A stretch of 64,000 nucleotides of DNA from Nocardiopsis ganjiahuensis DSM 45031 (GCF_000341085.1 NZ_ANBA01000009.1:186001-250000), one strand, 5' to 3'; positions 10,408 to 19,091 are shown, counted from the stretch's first letter. The notes: generated by a model from the letters alone, not told the origin. Numbers and translations are program-made.

Positions 10408-10779
10408 TTCTCCATGTGCTTTTCCATTCGCGTCGCAATACATGGATTAATACAGGCGCCAAGGCGCGGTTCAATGGTTTGCCCAAACGACTGAACAATC
10501 CATGAACAAGCCGTTGACAAAAGTCTTCCCGGCGCCCGCCCATTCACATCTTCCCAGATCACAGTGACTCTTCCGGGGCCACTGGCCGGATTCGGCCGGA
10601 CGCGCGCACAGGACCCCCTGTTCACTTCGGCAAAACACCCTTATGGTGTTCCATGCATGGGTCACAGAAGAATAACGCCCGGCTCGCGCCGACCTTTCCC
10701 GGGCCGGCACCGCGAGACGGCCCGCAGGCGTACCGTCGGGCCGACCCACGGCACACATCCCCGATCACATGGAGTCACT
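10408..10779. other. Non-coding stretch upstream of the small lipoprotein gene
   Basis: This 372-base stretch is clearly lower in GC than its surroundings between 10410 and 10545 and holds a perfect TTGACA hexamer at 10514-10519 without a good -10 partner. A short repeat ACACC-CTTAT-GGTGT lies near 10636-10650, with TATGGT as a possible -10 element. I see no gene in it on either strand. Confidence 0.45.
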
Positions 10780-10986
10780 GTGAAGTTCGAGGACATCAGC
10801 AAGGAAGCGCTCTCCACCACCCGTCGCGTCCTGGCCGGAGGCGCGATCGCCGCGGTCGCCGTGTTCGGCGTCGCCGCCTGTGAGGACACGGGCACCGGCG
10901 ACCCGGGCGTCGAGGACCCGGGTGTTGAGGACCCGGGCATGGAGGAGGGCGTCGACGACGGCATGGAGGAAGAGGGCGACGGCTGA
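10780..10986 (+). CDS. Small acidic lipoprotein
   Basis: A 68-residue protein beginning at GTG 10780, five bases after GGAG. Residues 1-33 form a lipoprotein signal peptide with twin-Arg-like TTRRVL, a hydrophobic core and lipobox GVAAC. The mature part is only about 35 residues, almost entirely Asp, Glu, Gly and Pro, with a near-exact repeat DPGVEDPGVEDPGMEE. It would be a very small, strongly negative surface-anchored peptide. No function is known to me. It stands alone between aceA and the CPBP gene. The signal peptide and ribosome binding site support a real gene. Confidence 0.68.
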   Translation: MKFEDISKEALSTTRRVLAGGAIAAVAVFGVAACEDTGTGDPGVEDPGVEDPGMEEGVDDGMEEEGDG

Positions 10987-11137
10987 ACCGCGCACCGGGC
11001 GGCCACGAACCCGGGGCGGCGGACACGCGCCGCCGCCCCGGCGGCCGTCCGCCCGCCACCGCCGTCCGCCCCACCGCCGCGGACCGCACCGGCCCCGGTC
11101 GACAGCGCACCCGGTCGACAGCGCGTAGATTCGACGG

Positions 11138-11977
11138 GTGACCGACAGAACCCACCGGAACCCGCGCGGATCGGAACCCTCCCCCGCCGAGGGCACGCAC
11201 GCGGCGACCGCAGTCCCGAACCTCCTCCCCAGCCGCTCCGTGCTGCGCTGGGAGGTGTTGTGCGTGCTCGCGCTCTCCCTGGGCGCCGCCGCGGTGTCGG
11301 CGACCATCTCCTTCCTCGGCGTGCTCACCGCGCCCGAGTCGATGGCCGACCAGACCGCCAGCCTCATCCGGTCCCGCGCCGAGGACCGCCCCTGGCTCGA
11401 CCTGTCCTTCCAGCTGTACGCGGTGGCCTTCGCGTTCGCCCCGGTCGCGCTGGTGGTGTACCTGCTGCACCGGAGCGGGGAGTCCGCGCGCACGATCGGC
11501 TTCGACCTGCGCAGGCCCGGTTTCGACACCTGGAGCGGGGCCGCCCTGGCCGCGCTGATCGGTGCGGGCGGCCTGGTCGTGTACGTGGTCTCCTGGCAGC
11601 TGGGACTGACCCGCACCATCGTGCCGAGCACGCTGGACGGCAACTGGTGGGACTCCACGATCCTGGTGCTCCAGGCGCTGAAGAACGGCGTCCTGGAGGA
11701 GGTGATCGTGGTCGGCTACCTGCTGCACCGCCTGGGGCAGGCGGGGTGGTCGCCGTGGAAGGCGGTGCTGGCCAGCTCGGTGCTGCGCGCCTTCTACCAC
11801 CTCTACCAGGGGGTGGGGATGTTCTTCGGCAACCTGGTCATGGGGCTGGTGTTCGGCTGGTTCTACCTGCGCTACGGCCGGGTGATGCCGCTGGTGGTGG
11901 CGCACACGGTGATCGACGTCGTGGCGTTCGTCGGCGCCGTGTACCTCATCGGCCGGATCGACTGGCTTCCGGTCTGA
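11138..11977 (+). CDS. CPBP-family intramembrane glutamic endopeptidase
   Basis: Polytopic membrane protein of 279 residues, related to CAAX prenyl proteases (Abi/CPBP). The three membrane motifs are recognisable in the C-terminal half: EEVIVVGYLLHRL (motif 1), FYHLYQG (motif 2, His) and HTVIDVVAF (motif 3, His and Asp). In motif 1 the usual Arg after EExxx is Val, as in a common actinobacterial subgroup. Roughly seven hydrophobic segments follow a charged N-terminal 40 residues. The start is GTG 11138 and lacks a strong ribosome binding site. Substrate unknown; relatives process peptides or exported proteins. Confidence 0.86.
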   Translation: MTDRTHRNPRGSEPSPAEGTHAATAVPNLLPSRSVLRWEVLCVLALSLGAAAVSATISFLGVLTAPESMADQTASLIRSRAEDRPWLDLSFQLYAVAFAFAPVALVVYLLHRSGESARTIGFDLRRPGFDTWSGAALAALIGAGGLVVYVVSWQLGLTRTIVPSTLDGNWWDSTILVLQALKNGVLEEVIVVGYLLHRLGQAGWSPWKAVLASSVLRAFYHLYQGVGMFFGNLVMGLVFGWFYLRYGRVMPLVVAHTVIDVVAFVGAVYLIGRIDWLPV

Positions 11978-12007
11978 GGCCGCCCGTCGGGGGCCGCGCG
12001 GGCGGCC
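11978..12007. terminator. Bidirectional terminator hairpin
   Basis: GGCCGCCCG pairs perfectly with CGGGCGGCC around a 12-base loop, in the 34-base gap between the convergent CPBP and MFS genes. Confidence 0.65.
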
Positions 12008-12011
12008 CCGG

Positions 12012-13280
12012 TCAGGCGCTGCTCGCCGCCTTCGCGGCGATGGCGTCCTCCAGATAGCGGGGACGGCCGAGCAGGAGCCCCACGACGAGGTTGAGGACGA
12101 CCAGGCCCATCACCATGGCCATCGGGGCGTGCCAGCCGTCGCTGAGCTCGTGCAGGAGCCCGAACAGGAAGGGCCCGGCCCCGCCCAGCAGGTAGCCCAG
12201 GCTCTGGCTGGAGGCGGACATGGCCGCGGTGCCCTCGGCCGTGCGGGTGCGCACGGCGAAGACGGTCAGCGCCAGGACGAAGCTGCCCAGGCCGATCCCG
12301 ACGAAGGTGGTCCACACCCAGGTGCCGTCGAGCGGCGAGACCCACAGCCCGGTGAAGCCCACCAGGTAGGCGGCGACGAAGAGCAGGACGAAGGGGCGCT
12401 GGTCGCGCACGCGCACGATGAGCGAGGGCAGGATCAGCGACATCGGGATGCCCAGGGCGGTGAGGTAGGCCAGCATCACTCCGGCGGACTGGGCGTCCAG
12501 GCCCTGGTCGCGGAGCATCTGCGCGAACCAGCCGAACATGATGTAGGCGATGGAGGACTGGGTCCCGAAGTACAGGACGCCCTGCCATCCGATGCCCGTG
12601 CCCAGCACCTGGCGGACGCCGAGCGCCGCGCGGGGGTCCCCGGAGGCGGGCTCGTGGCGCAGGGCGAGCAACCAGGGCAGAGCCGCGACCAGGCCGAAGA
12701 GGGCGTAGGAGCCCAGGGCGATCCGCCACTCGCCGGTGGCCTGCTCCAGCGGTACCGTGGCGGCCGCCGCGATCGCGGTCCCCACGGCCAGGCCGGTGGT
12801 GTAGACGGTCGTCATCAGGCCCACGCGGTGGGGGAAGTGCTGTTTCACGAGGGCCGGGAGGATGACATTACCGATCGCGCCACCGGAGAGTGCCACGACG
12901 CTCAGGGCAAGGAACAGCCAGGGTTCGGGGGCCATGGCCCGGGCGACGAGGCCGACGGTGACCGCGGTCAGCGCGTAGACGAGCAGGTGGTGTGAGCCCA
13001 GTCGGCGGCTCAGCAGGGGTGTGAGCCCCCCGAAGAGCGCGAAGCACAGGACGGGCAGCGTCGTCAGCAGCCCGGCCCCCACCGCGGTCATGCCCAGTCC
13101 CTGGGTGACCTCGCCGAGAAGCGGGCCCACACTGGTGATCGCGGTGCGCAGGTTGAGCGCCGCCAGGGCGATGGCGACGGCGATCAGCAGAAGGGCCGCA
13201 CGCGAGGTCGCCGGAGCACGGTCCGGACCGGTCAGAGAGGGTTTCTGCGTGGGGTTCTCCCGTGTGGGGGTGACGCTCAT
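12012..13280 (-). CDS. MFS transporter, CynX/NimT (cyanate permease-like) family
   Basis: A 12-helix major facilitator of about 422 residues in the cytoplasmic membrane. After a hydrophilic N terminus, the first helix contains LNLRTAITSVGPLLGEV, the hallmark of the CynX/YeaN group, whose members export or import small molecules (for example nitroimidazoles or cyanate). The start is placed at ATG 13280; an in-frame ATG at 13337 would add 19 residues of unlikely composition, and neither has a strong ribosome binding site. It is divergent from a GntR-type regulator, a usual arrangement for regulated exporters. Confidence 0.9.
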   Translation of the reverse strand: MSVTPTRENPTQKPSLTGPDRAPATSRAALLLIAVAIALAALNLRTAITSVGPLLGEVTQGLGMTAVGAGLLTTLPVLCFALFGGLTPLLSRRLGSHHLLVYALTAVTVGLVARAMAPEPWLFLALSVVALSGGAIGNVILPALVKQHFPHRVGLMTTVYTTGLAVGTAIAAAATVPLEQATGEWRIALGSYALFGLVAALPWLLALRHEPASGDPRAALGVRQVLGTGIGWQGVLYFGTQSSIAYIMFGWFAQMLRDQGLDAQSAGVMLAYLTALGIPMSLILPSLIVRVRDQRPFVLLFVAAYLVGFTGLWVSPLDGTWVWTTFVGIGLGSFVLALTVFAVRTRTAEGTAAMSASSQSLGYLLGGAGPFLFGLLHELSDGWHAPMAMVMGLVVLNLVVGLLLGRPRYLEDAIAAKAASSA

Positions 13281-13340
13281 AGGACGTGGCTCACAAATTC
13301 GTAGGATGACCCTATGTACTTCATGAGGATAACGCATTAC

Positions 13341-13406
13341 CGTTCAGGGCCTATTCCGGTGCGCAACTGGTCTAAGCTCCGGCCTTAACCGATCCGCACC
13401 TGAACG
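13341..13406. promoter_or_regulatory. Inverted half-sites between the MFS and GntR genes
   Basis: CGTTCAGG (13341-13348) and its exact inverse CCTGAACG (13399-13406) lie in the 168-base divergent promoter region, 50 bases apart. They could be two half-sites for the GntR regulator or a looping operator. The spacing is long, so this is a weak call. Confidence 0.3.
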
Positions 13407-13448
13407 CTGGCCCTGTCATCCGGCGATCCGCCCCTAGGAGGTAATAGC

Positions 13449-14150
13449 GTGCCCCTCGCCTCGACACGCCGGACCGGTCTCGTCGACCAGGTCATCAGTC
13501 AGTTACGAGCCCAGATCGACTCGGGCGAATGGGGCGTTGGAGATCGCATCCCCACCGAGTCGGAGCTGTCCGAACAGCTCGAGGTCGGCCGTAACACCGT
13601 CCGTGAGGCAGTACGAGCACTGGCCCACGCGGGCCTGCTGGAGATCCGTCAGGGCGCTGGCACCTTCGTCCGCGCCTCCAGCGAACTCGGCGGGGCGCTG
13701 CGCCGCCGCCTGGAACGCTCCCGTCTGAGGGAGAACCTGGAGGTCCGTCGCGCCCTGGAGGTCGAGGCCGCGCGTCTGGCCGCGCTACGCCACAGCGAGG
13801 AGGACATGGCCGACATCGACCGCGCCATGGCCCTGCGCGAGGAGGCCTGGCGGACCAAGGACATGGGCGCGTTCGTGGAGGCCGACTTCACGTTCCACCG
13901 CTCCGTGGTCAACGCCACCCACAACACCCTGCTGATCGACCTGTACGACGACATCGCCCAGGTCGTCTACGCCAGCATCGCGCACACGGCGTACGAGCAG
14001 AGTGCCGAGGCCTCCGAGCAGCCCTCGTCGGCCACCGACGGGATCGACCACAGCGGGCTGACCGAGGCCATCCGGGACGCGGACGCGACCCGCGCCGCCC
14101 GTGAGGCCACCTGTTACATCGACGAACTGCTCTCCCTCACCGAGGACTGA
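13449..14150 (+). CDS. GntR-family regulator (FadR subfamily)
   Basis: A 233-residue regulator. The winged helix (about residues 8-75) includes LRAQIDSGEWGVGDRIPTES, LEVGRNTVREAVRALAHAGL and IRQGAGTFV. The C-terminal FCD effector domain follows (LEVRRALEVEAARLAAL, ADFTFHRSVVNATHN and a late His), with the Asp/His residues that usually bind a metal and a carboxylic acid. The GTG start at 13449 is supported by AGGAGGT eight bases upstream. Divergence from the MFS gene suggests it controls that transporter, probably in response to a small organic acid. Confidence 0.93.
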   Translation: MPLASTRRTGLVDQVISQLRAQIDSGEWGVGDRIPTESELSEQLEVGRNTVREAVRALAHAGLLEIRQGAGTFVRASSELGGALRRRLERSRLRENLEVRRALEVEAARLAALRHSEEDMADIDRAMALREEAWRTKDMGAFVEADFTFHRSVVNATHNTLLIDLYDDIAQVVYASIAHTAYEQSAEASEQPSSATDGIDHSGLTEAIRDADATRAAREATCYIDELLSLTED

Positions 14151-14154
14151 GAGC

Positions 14155-14193
14155 CCGGGGCGCCCCGCACCCCTCTCCCGCGGGGCGCCCCGG
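14155..14193. terminator. Bidirectional terminator hairpin
   Basis: A perfect 14-base stem, CCGGGGCGCCCCGC with GCGGGGCGCCCCGG, 11-base loop, fills the gap between the convergent GntR and RraA-like genes. Confidence 0.85.
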
Positions 14194-14197
14194 CCGT

Positions 14198-14968
14198 TCA
14201 CTCGCCGCTGTGGGCGTCGCCCACCGCCGAGCGCGGGCCCAACCGCGGACGGGAGTGGCCCTCCGCCGCACGGCTGTCGCGCAGGGCGCTCAGCGAACGC
14301 GGTCGGCCCCGCCGCGCGCCGGGGTCCGCGGCGCCCTCCCAGCCGGTCACCCTGGACGGGTCCAGGCCCAGCAGGTCGAGGGTGCTCTCCCCCGCGCAGA
14401 CCGCGTCGATGATGCGCTGCTCGCGGGAGATGCTGTCCATGGTCTCGGCCACGATCGCGCTCACCTGCCCGCGGGGCAGGCAGACCACACCGTCGTCGTC
14501 GGCCACGATCCAGTCGCCCCGGCGCACGGACAGCGGTGCGGGGCCGGTCGCGTCCATGCTGATCTGCCGGCCGACGGAGCCGCCCGCCTCGTGTGCGGCC
14601 TCGCGCACCGCCACCCCGGCGCCGAAGACCGGGAGCTCACAGCGGGCGATCGCGGCGATGTCGCGCACGCAGCCGCCCAGGACGATCCCGGCCACGCCCC
14701 GGGTCCGCGCGGCCACGGCGAGAATCTCGTCCACGTAGCCGTACTCGGGCTCACCGGAGACGTCCACCACCAGAGCGGAGCCGGGTGGCGCCTGGGCGAT
14801 CGCGACGTGCAGCGCGAGGTTGTCCCCCGGCGAGCAGCGGACCGGGAAGGCGGTCGCGGCGAACGCGGCCCCCGGCCAGACGGAGAAGAGGTCGGTCCCG
14901 AACGGGCGTCCCCCGCAGCGGGCCAGTGCCACCGTTCCCACAGCCGTCAACGTCTTCGCAAGCGCCAC
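14198..14968 (-). CDS. RraA-like protein / 4-hydroxy-4-methyl-2-oxoglutarate aldolase family
   Basis: Members of this family are class II pyruvate aldolases or oxaloacetate decarboxylases (HMG aldolase) or RNase E inhibitors (RraA). The metal/substrate motif GIVLGGCVRD keeps the key Arg-Asp pair, and GDWIVADDDGVVCLP is the conserved C-terminal core motif. The start is set at GTG 14968, five bases after a perfect GGAGG; an ATG 12 bases upstream has no ribosome binding site and would lie over it. The protein (256 residues) has an unusual Arg-rich C-terminal tail of about 45 residues. An enzyme role is likelier than RNase E control. Confidence 0.85.
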   Translation of the reverse strand: MALAKTLTAVGTVALARCGGRPFGTDLFSVWPGAAFAATAFPVRCSPGDNLALHVAIAQAPPGSALVVDVSGEPEYGYVDEILAVAARTRGVAGIVLGGCVRDIAAIARCELPVFGAGVAVREAAHEAGGSVGRQISMDATGPAPLSVRRGDWIVADDDGVVCLPRGQVSAIVAETMDSISREQRIIDAVCAGESTLDLLGLDPSRVTGWEGAADPGARRGRPRSLSALRDSRAAEGHSRPRLGPRSAVGDAHSGE

Positions 14969-15115
14969 GTCAGCCTCCATTACACCCGCGCCCGGTGCGG
15001 TCGATTCGGACCGACCACCTCCATACTCACGGGTAACTTAAGCGTGACGCAAGGCATATGAGACCGAAACACGTAAAAAGTGCTACCGCGGGTTACACAG
15101 ACCCGCGAAACCGGC

Positions 15116-15991
15116 TCAGCCGACCGCGGCGACCGCGTCCAGCGCGGCCCGGGCGGCGGCGACGTCGTGCACCCGGAAGACCCGGGCGCCCTCACGGGCG
15201 GACACCGCCAGGGCCGCCAGCGTCCCGTCTCCGCGCTCGGCGACCCCGGCCCGCAGGGTCTCCCCCACGAAGTCCTTGTTGGAGACCGCGACCAGCACCG
15301 GCCAGCCGGTGGCCGACAGCTCGCCGAGGCGCCGCGTGAGTTCGAGTGAGTGGTAGGTGTTCTTGCCGAAGTCGTGCGTGGGGTCGATCATCACCCCGTC
15401 CGGGCGCACGCCCACCGACACCGCGCGTTCGGCCAGGGCGCGCACCCCGGACACCACGTCGGCGACCACGTCGTCGTAGCGGACCCGGTGCGGATCGGTG
15501 CGCGGGGCCAACCCTCCGCTGTGGCTGCACACCAGACCGGTGCCGAACTCGGCGGCCACGCGGGCCAGATCCGAATCGGCGCCGGCCCAGGTGTCGTTGA
15601 TCATGTCCGCCCCGGCCTCGGCACAGGCGCGCCCCACCTCGGCCCGCCAGGTGTCCACGGAGATCACCACCCCGGGGTGGCGGGTGCGCAGCTCGCGCAC
15701 GAACGGCACCGTGCGGCGGATCTCCTCCGCCTCGTCCACGTGGGCACCGTACCCGGCCTTCACCCCGCCCACGTCGATGATGTCGACCCCGGCGGCCACC
15801 GCGTGGTCCGCGGAGGCCAGCGCGGCCTCCAGGGCGTAGGTCGCGCCCCGGTCGTAGAAGGAGTCGGGGGTCCGGTTGATCACCCCCATCACCGCGTAGC
15901 GGCGGCCCGCGAACTCCTGTCCGCGCAGCCGGAGCACCCCGGGCCCCTGTGGTCCTGTCTCCGCCGGCACAGCCGAACCGTCCCTCACCAT
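15116..15991 (-). CDS. Dihydropteroate synthase homologue (FolP2-like)
   Basis: A TIM-barrel pterin-binding protein of about 291 residues. The fold is recognisable from MGVINRTPDSFYDRG, DIIDVGGVKAG, VISVDTWRAEV, DMINDTW and VAVSNKDFVGETL. Several catalytic DHPS motifs differ from the folate enzyme: NRTPDSFYD replaces NVTPDSFSDG, CSHSGG replaces the usual MHMRG, and DPTHDFGKNT replaces DPGIGFGKT. This matches the second DHPS (FolP2) of actinobacteria, which in M. leprae did not give DHPS activity, as I recall. The start is ATG 15991 or GTG 15988, which share GGAGG. It lies 70 bases downstream of the Lrp gene, probably cotranscribed. Confidence 0.85.
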   Translation of the reverse strand: MVRDGSAVPAETGPQGPGVLRLRGQEFAGRRYAVMGVINRTPDSFYDRGATYALEAALASADHAVAAGVDIIDVGGVKAGYGAHVDEAEEIRRTVPFVRELRTRHPGVVISVDTWRAEVGRACAEAGADMINDTWAGADSDLARVAAEFGTGLVCSHSGGLAPRTDPHRVRYDDVVADVVSGVRALAERAVSVGVRPDGVMIDPTHDFGKNTYHSLELTRRLGELSATGWPVLVAVSNKDFVGETLRAGVAERGDGTLAALAVSAREGARVFRVHDVAAARAALDAVAAVG

Positions 15992-16061
15992 GCCTCCCAT
16001 CCTGGGGCACGGGAGGGGCAGGTGATCACCCGCCCCTCCCACTGCCGCGTCGGGCCGCGGG

Positions 16062-16970
16062 TCAGGCGGGAACCCAGCCGCCGGTGCGCTCACCGCCCCG
16101 GCGCTCCTTGCGTACCTGGAGGTGGTCCCAGGTCTCCACGTGGACCACGCCCGCCGTGCCCCGGATCCGCTCCAGGGCCTCCACCAGCTGGCAGCGGTCC
16201 GGAGCAGTCAGGGTGCCGATCACGTCGTACCGGCCGAAACCGCTGGCCAGGAACGAGATCCTCCCCAAGTTGGCCATGGCGGTGCCCAGCGCGTCGGCGT
16301 CGCCCCGGCAGCGCAGGCCGAAACCGAGCTGCTCGTTGGCGCCCACCGCCGACGGCTCCACGAGCGCGGTCACGTGGACCACACCCGAGTTGAGCAGACG
16401 CACCACCCGGGACCGGGCCGCCGCCTGCGAGAGCCCCACCTGGCGGGCCAGGTCGGCGTACGAGGCGCGCCCGTCCTTGAGCAGCTTGCGAACCAGACGC
16501 CAGTCGAGGGCGTCCAACTCGATGTCGCGCAGTTCCCGCACGCTGCTGTGGGCGTCCTTGTACACGGCGTTGGCACGGAAGACCTCCGCGCCCTCCACAC
16601 CGGGCAACGAACGCAGGTCGGCCAGCTCCTTGGTGAGAGCGGCGTCGTCGGCCACCCGGACCTGCGCGACGGCCGGGAACCTCCCGGCCGACTGCGCGGC
16701 GAAGGTCACGGCCTCGCGTTCCTCCAGCGCTTCGAGCAACGGACCGACCGGTCCGCTGACCCGGAACGACACGTGGCCGAGGACCTCCATGCCCACCACA
16801 CCGGCATGCAACACTCCGACGATTCTGATCGCCCCCGACTGCACGAGCTGGCGCACTCTGGCGCGCACCGCAGTCCGGGACAGACCCACCCCGTCGGCCA
16901 GGGCCTGGAACGTCGCTCTGCCGTCCCCCTGCAACGCCCGCATGAGCGCGGCGTCAACCGCATCGAGCAC
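16062..16970 (-). CDS. Double-module Lrp/AsnC-family regulator
   Basis: The 302-residue protein contains two complete Lrp units in tandem, each a winged helix (GDGRATFQALADGVGLSRTAVRARV; DGRASYADLARQVGLSQAAARSRV in the second half) followed by an alpha/beta ligand-sensing domain. Ordinary Lrp proteins have one unit of about 150 residues, so this is an internal duplication-fusion known from actinobacteria. The ligand is likely an amino acid. It sits upstream of the FolP2-like gene and divergent from the LCP gene, with a 498-base intergenic region between. Confidence 0.93.
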   Translation of the reverse strand: MLDAVDAALMRALQGDGRATFQALADGVGLSRTAVRARVRQLVQSGAIRIVGVLHAGVVGMEVLGHVSFRVSGPVGPLLEALEEREAVTFAAQSAGRFPAVAQVRVADDAALTKELADLRSLPGVEGAEVFRANAVYKDAHSSVRELRDIELDALDWRLVRKLLKDGRASYADLARQVGLSQAAARSRVVRLLNSGVVHVTALVEPSAVGANEQLGFGLRCRGDADALGTAMANLGRISFLASGFGRYDVIGTLTAPDRCQLVEALERIRGTAGVVHVETWDHLQVRKERRGGERTGGWVPA

Positions 16971-17468
16971 GATGGTTGCCTTTCGTTCCCATGACGCCGC
17001 CCAACCCTGCGGACGACGCCCCCTCCTCCGGCCAGATCATCGCAGTTGTGGCCCCGCTTTCACCACGGATCGAGAAAGAAATCGGTTGATTCACCCCTTT
17101 GACCAGCCCGACGGCGCTGCCCAATGCCCCATCAGCACCCTCTCGACCACATAACAGACTTGTATAGAACACCTCTTAAGAGGTGACCGCCGTGCATACA
17201 ACCCCGACAAAGCGCCACACTGATCTCACGGGCCCGCGTGACACCCCCCGGGGCACCCGCGGCGCACCGCCAGGGGCGGTTCCACGCCCCGCCGGCCGCG
17301 AGGGCTGCCCGGGCCCCGGAGCCGGGGGAACCGAAAAACTGTTCCCGCGCGTGTACCTGGGAAAGGTAAGACAACAGGATGTGACCGCCACCCGGCGACC
17401 GTGGCGAGGACAACAGGAGTACAGGACGGGGCGGCCGTGTTCGCCCCGCGGCTTGAGAGGAATCGCTG
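16971..17468. other. Divergent intergenic region between Lrp and LCP genes
   Basis: 498 bases without a supported gene. It contains the perfect 16-base palindrome annotated separately, an AT-rich stretch around 17145-17170 (CTTGTATAGAA) that could hold a -10 element, and a GC-rich part from 17220 to 17330. The LCP messenger may have a long leader of about 270 bases if it starts near 17165. Confidence 0.4.
17170..17185. promoter_or_regulatory. Perfect 16-base palindrome upstream of the LCP gene
   Basis: CACCTCTTAAGAGGTG is a perfect palindrome, immediately downstream of a TATAGA element at 17163-17168. Its place over a likely transcription start is typical for an operator. It lies about 185 bases from the Lrp start and 284 bases from the LCP start, so it could serve either gene. 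Confidence 0.5.
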
Positions 17469-19037
17469 GTGGCAGCGGAGGACGAGCGGCGGGAGAAGGC
17501 GCCCACGCGCCCGAGCACGGGAGGGGCGCTGCTGTGGACCGCCGCGTCGCTTCCCCTTCCCGGTGTGGCCCACCTGCGCATGAGGCGTCGGACCGCCGGG
17601 ATCGTGATCCTCGGTGCCTACCTGGCGGGCATCGCCGCCCTGGTCCTGTGGTCGGTCCGGCTCGGCGCGCACGACGCGGGCGCGATGACCGCGCTGGCCG
17701 GGATGGCCGTGCAGGACCGGTGGCTGCTCGGGGTGATGGGTGCCGTCTTCGTGACCGCGGTGCTGTGGCTGACCGTCATCGTGCACTCGTGGACGATCAC
17801 CCGGCCCGAGGGCGCGAAGTTCGGCCAGCGGCTCCTGGGCGGCCTCGTCGTCCTGCTGCTGTGCCTGACCGTGAGCGTTCCGGCCGCCTGGGCGCTGCAC
17901 GGCGGCTACACGGCCTACGAGACGCTGGGCTCGGTCTTCGACGCCCCCGAGCGCGACGACCTGCCGCCGCACGACGCCGCCGACCCCTGGTACGGCGCGG
18001 AGCGGGTCAACGTCCTGCTGATCGGCGCGGACTCGGCGGACAACCGCTACGGGGTGCGCACCGACTCCATGATGGTGGCGAGCCTGGACACGGAGACCGG
18101 CGACGCGGTGCTGGTGGGGCTTCCGCGCAACCTGGAGAACGTGCACTTCCCCGAGGACAGCACGCTCGCCGAGCGCTACCCGGAGCCGTACGGCTTCGAC
18201 CTGCTGCTCAACGACGTCTACCAGACCGTCGCCGAGGAGCCCGACGAACTGGCGCTCAACCCGATCGCCGCCGATCCGGCGGCCGACACCCTCAAGAAGG
18301 TGATCGGGTACAACCTCGGCCTGGACGTCGAGTACTACGCGATGGTCGACATGAGGGGCTTCCGGGACCTGATCGACGCCGTCGGCGGCGTGCAGGTGCG
18401 CATCGAGGAGCCCATCCCGTACGGGGTGCACGGCGGGGTGCTGGAGCCCGGCCTGCAGCGCCTGGACGGCCACGAGGCGCTCTGGTACGGCCGCTCCCGG
18501 GTCGGCTCCGACGACTACGGTCGGATGGGCCGCCAGGGCTGCCTGGTCAAGTACGTCGCGGAGCAGGTCGACCCGACCACCGTCCTGACCAGCTACCGGC
18601 AGCTGGCCGGGGCCACCAAGCGGACGCTGACCACCGACATCCCGCAGTCGAAGGTGCCCGCCTTCATCGAACTGGCCGACCAGCTCACCGACCACGGTGA
18701 CATGAGCGCGCTCCAGCTGTCCCCGCCGCAGGTGTCCACCGGCAACCCGGACTGGGCCGAGATCAAGGAACTGGTGGCGGAGGCGATCAGCGCCGGCGCC
18801 GAGCAGGGCGACGAGGACGGCGCCCGCCCCGACGACCCGTCCGCCTCCCCGTCCTCTTCGCCGTCCGGCGACGACTCCGAGGTGAACGAGGACCTGACCC
18901 CGGAGGAGTGGGAGGAGATGGAGGAGGACGAGCGGACCGAGTGGCAGCGCTACACCGGTCTGGACGAGCCCTCCCCCGCCGACCCGGGCCGCCAGGTCGG
19001 CTCCGAGGCCACCGACCTCGGCACCATCTGCCCGTAA
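17469..19037 (+). CDS. LCP (LytR-CpsA-Psr) family cell-wall protein
   Basis: LCP enzymes transfer glycopolymers from a lipid carrier to peptidoglycan on the outer face of the membrane. The 522-residue protein has three to four hydrophobic segments in residues 35-145, more than the single anchor of most LCP proteins, then the LCP domain. Its motifs are VNVLLIGADSADNRYGVRTDSMMVASLD, GLPRNLENV, MVDMRGFRDLIDAVGGV and the Arg-rich active-site stretch YGRSRVGSDDYGRMGRQ. The C-terminal 90 residues are acidic and Ser/Pro-rich. GTG 17469 follows GAGG. The gene stands alone and ends in a hairpin. Confidence 0.92.
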   Translation: MAAEDERREKAPTRPSTGGALLWTAASLPLPGVAHLRMRRRTAGIVILGAYLAGIAALVLWSVRLGAHDAGAMTALAGMAVQDRWLLGVMGAVFVTAVLWLTVIVHSWTITRPEGAKFGQRLLGGLVVLLLCLTVSVPAAWALHGGYTAYETLGSVFDAPERDDLPPHDAADPWYGAERVNVLLIGADSADNRYGVRTDSMMVASLDTETGDAVLVGLPRNLENVHFPEDSTLAERYPEPYGFDLLLNDVYQTVAEEPDELALNPIAADPAADTLKKVIGYNLGLDVEYYAMVDMRGFRDLIDAVGGVQVRIEEPIPYGVHGGVLEPGLQRLDGHEALWYGRSRVGSDDYGRMGRQGCLVKYVAEQVDPTTVLTSYRQLAGATKRTLTTDIPQSKVPAFIELADQLTDHGDMSALQLSPPQVSTGNPDWAEIKELVAEAISAGAEQGDEDGARPDDPSASPSSSPSGDDSEVNEDLTPEEWEEMEEDERTEWQRYTGLDEPSPADPGRQVGSEATDLGTICP

Positions 19038-19063
19038 CCGCCCTCTCGGCGGCGACACCCCCT

Positions 19064-19091
19064 GGGGGTTCCGGGAAACCCCGGAGCCCCC
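19064..19091 (+). terminator. Terminator hairpin after the LCP gene
   Basis: GGGGGTTCCGGG pairs with CCCGGAGCCCCC (one G-T wobble) across AAAC, 27 bases after the stop codon. Confidence 0.65.

Noticed and set aside
10514..10519. Strong promoter from the perfect TTGACA
   Set aside because: No reasonable -10 hexamer lies 16-19 bases downstream, so it was only noted in the intergenic entry.
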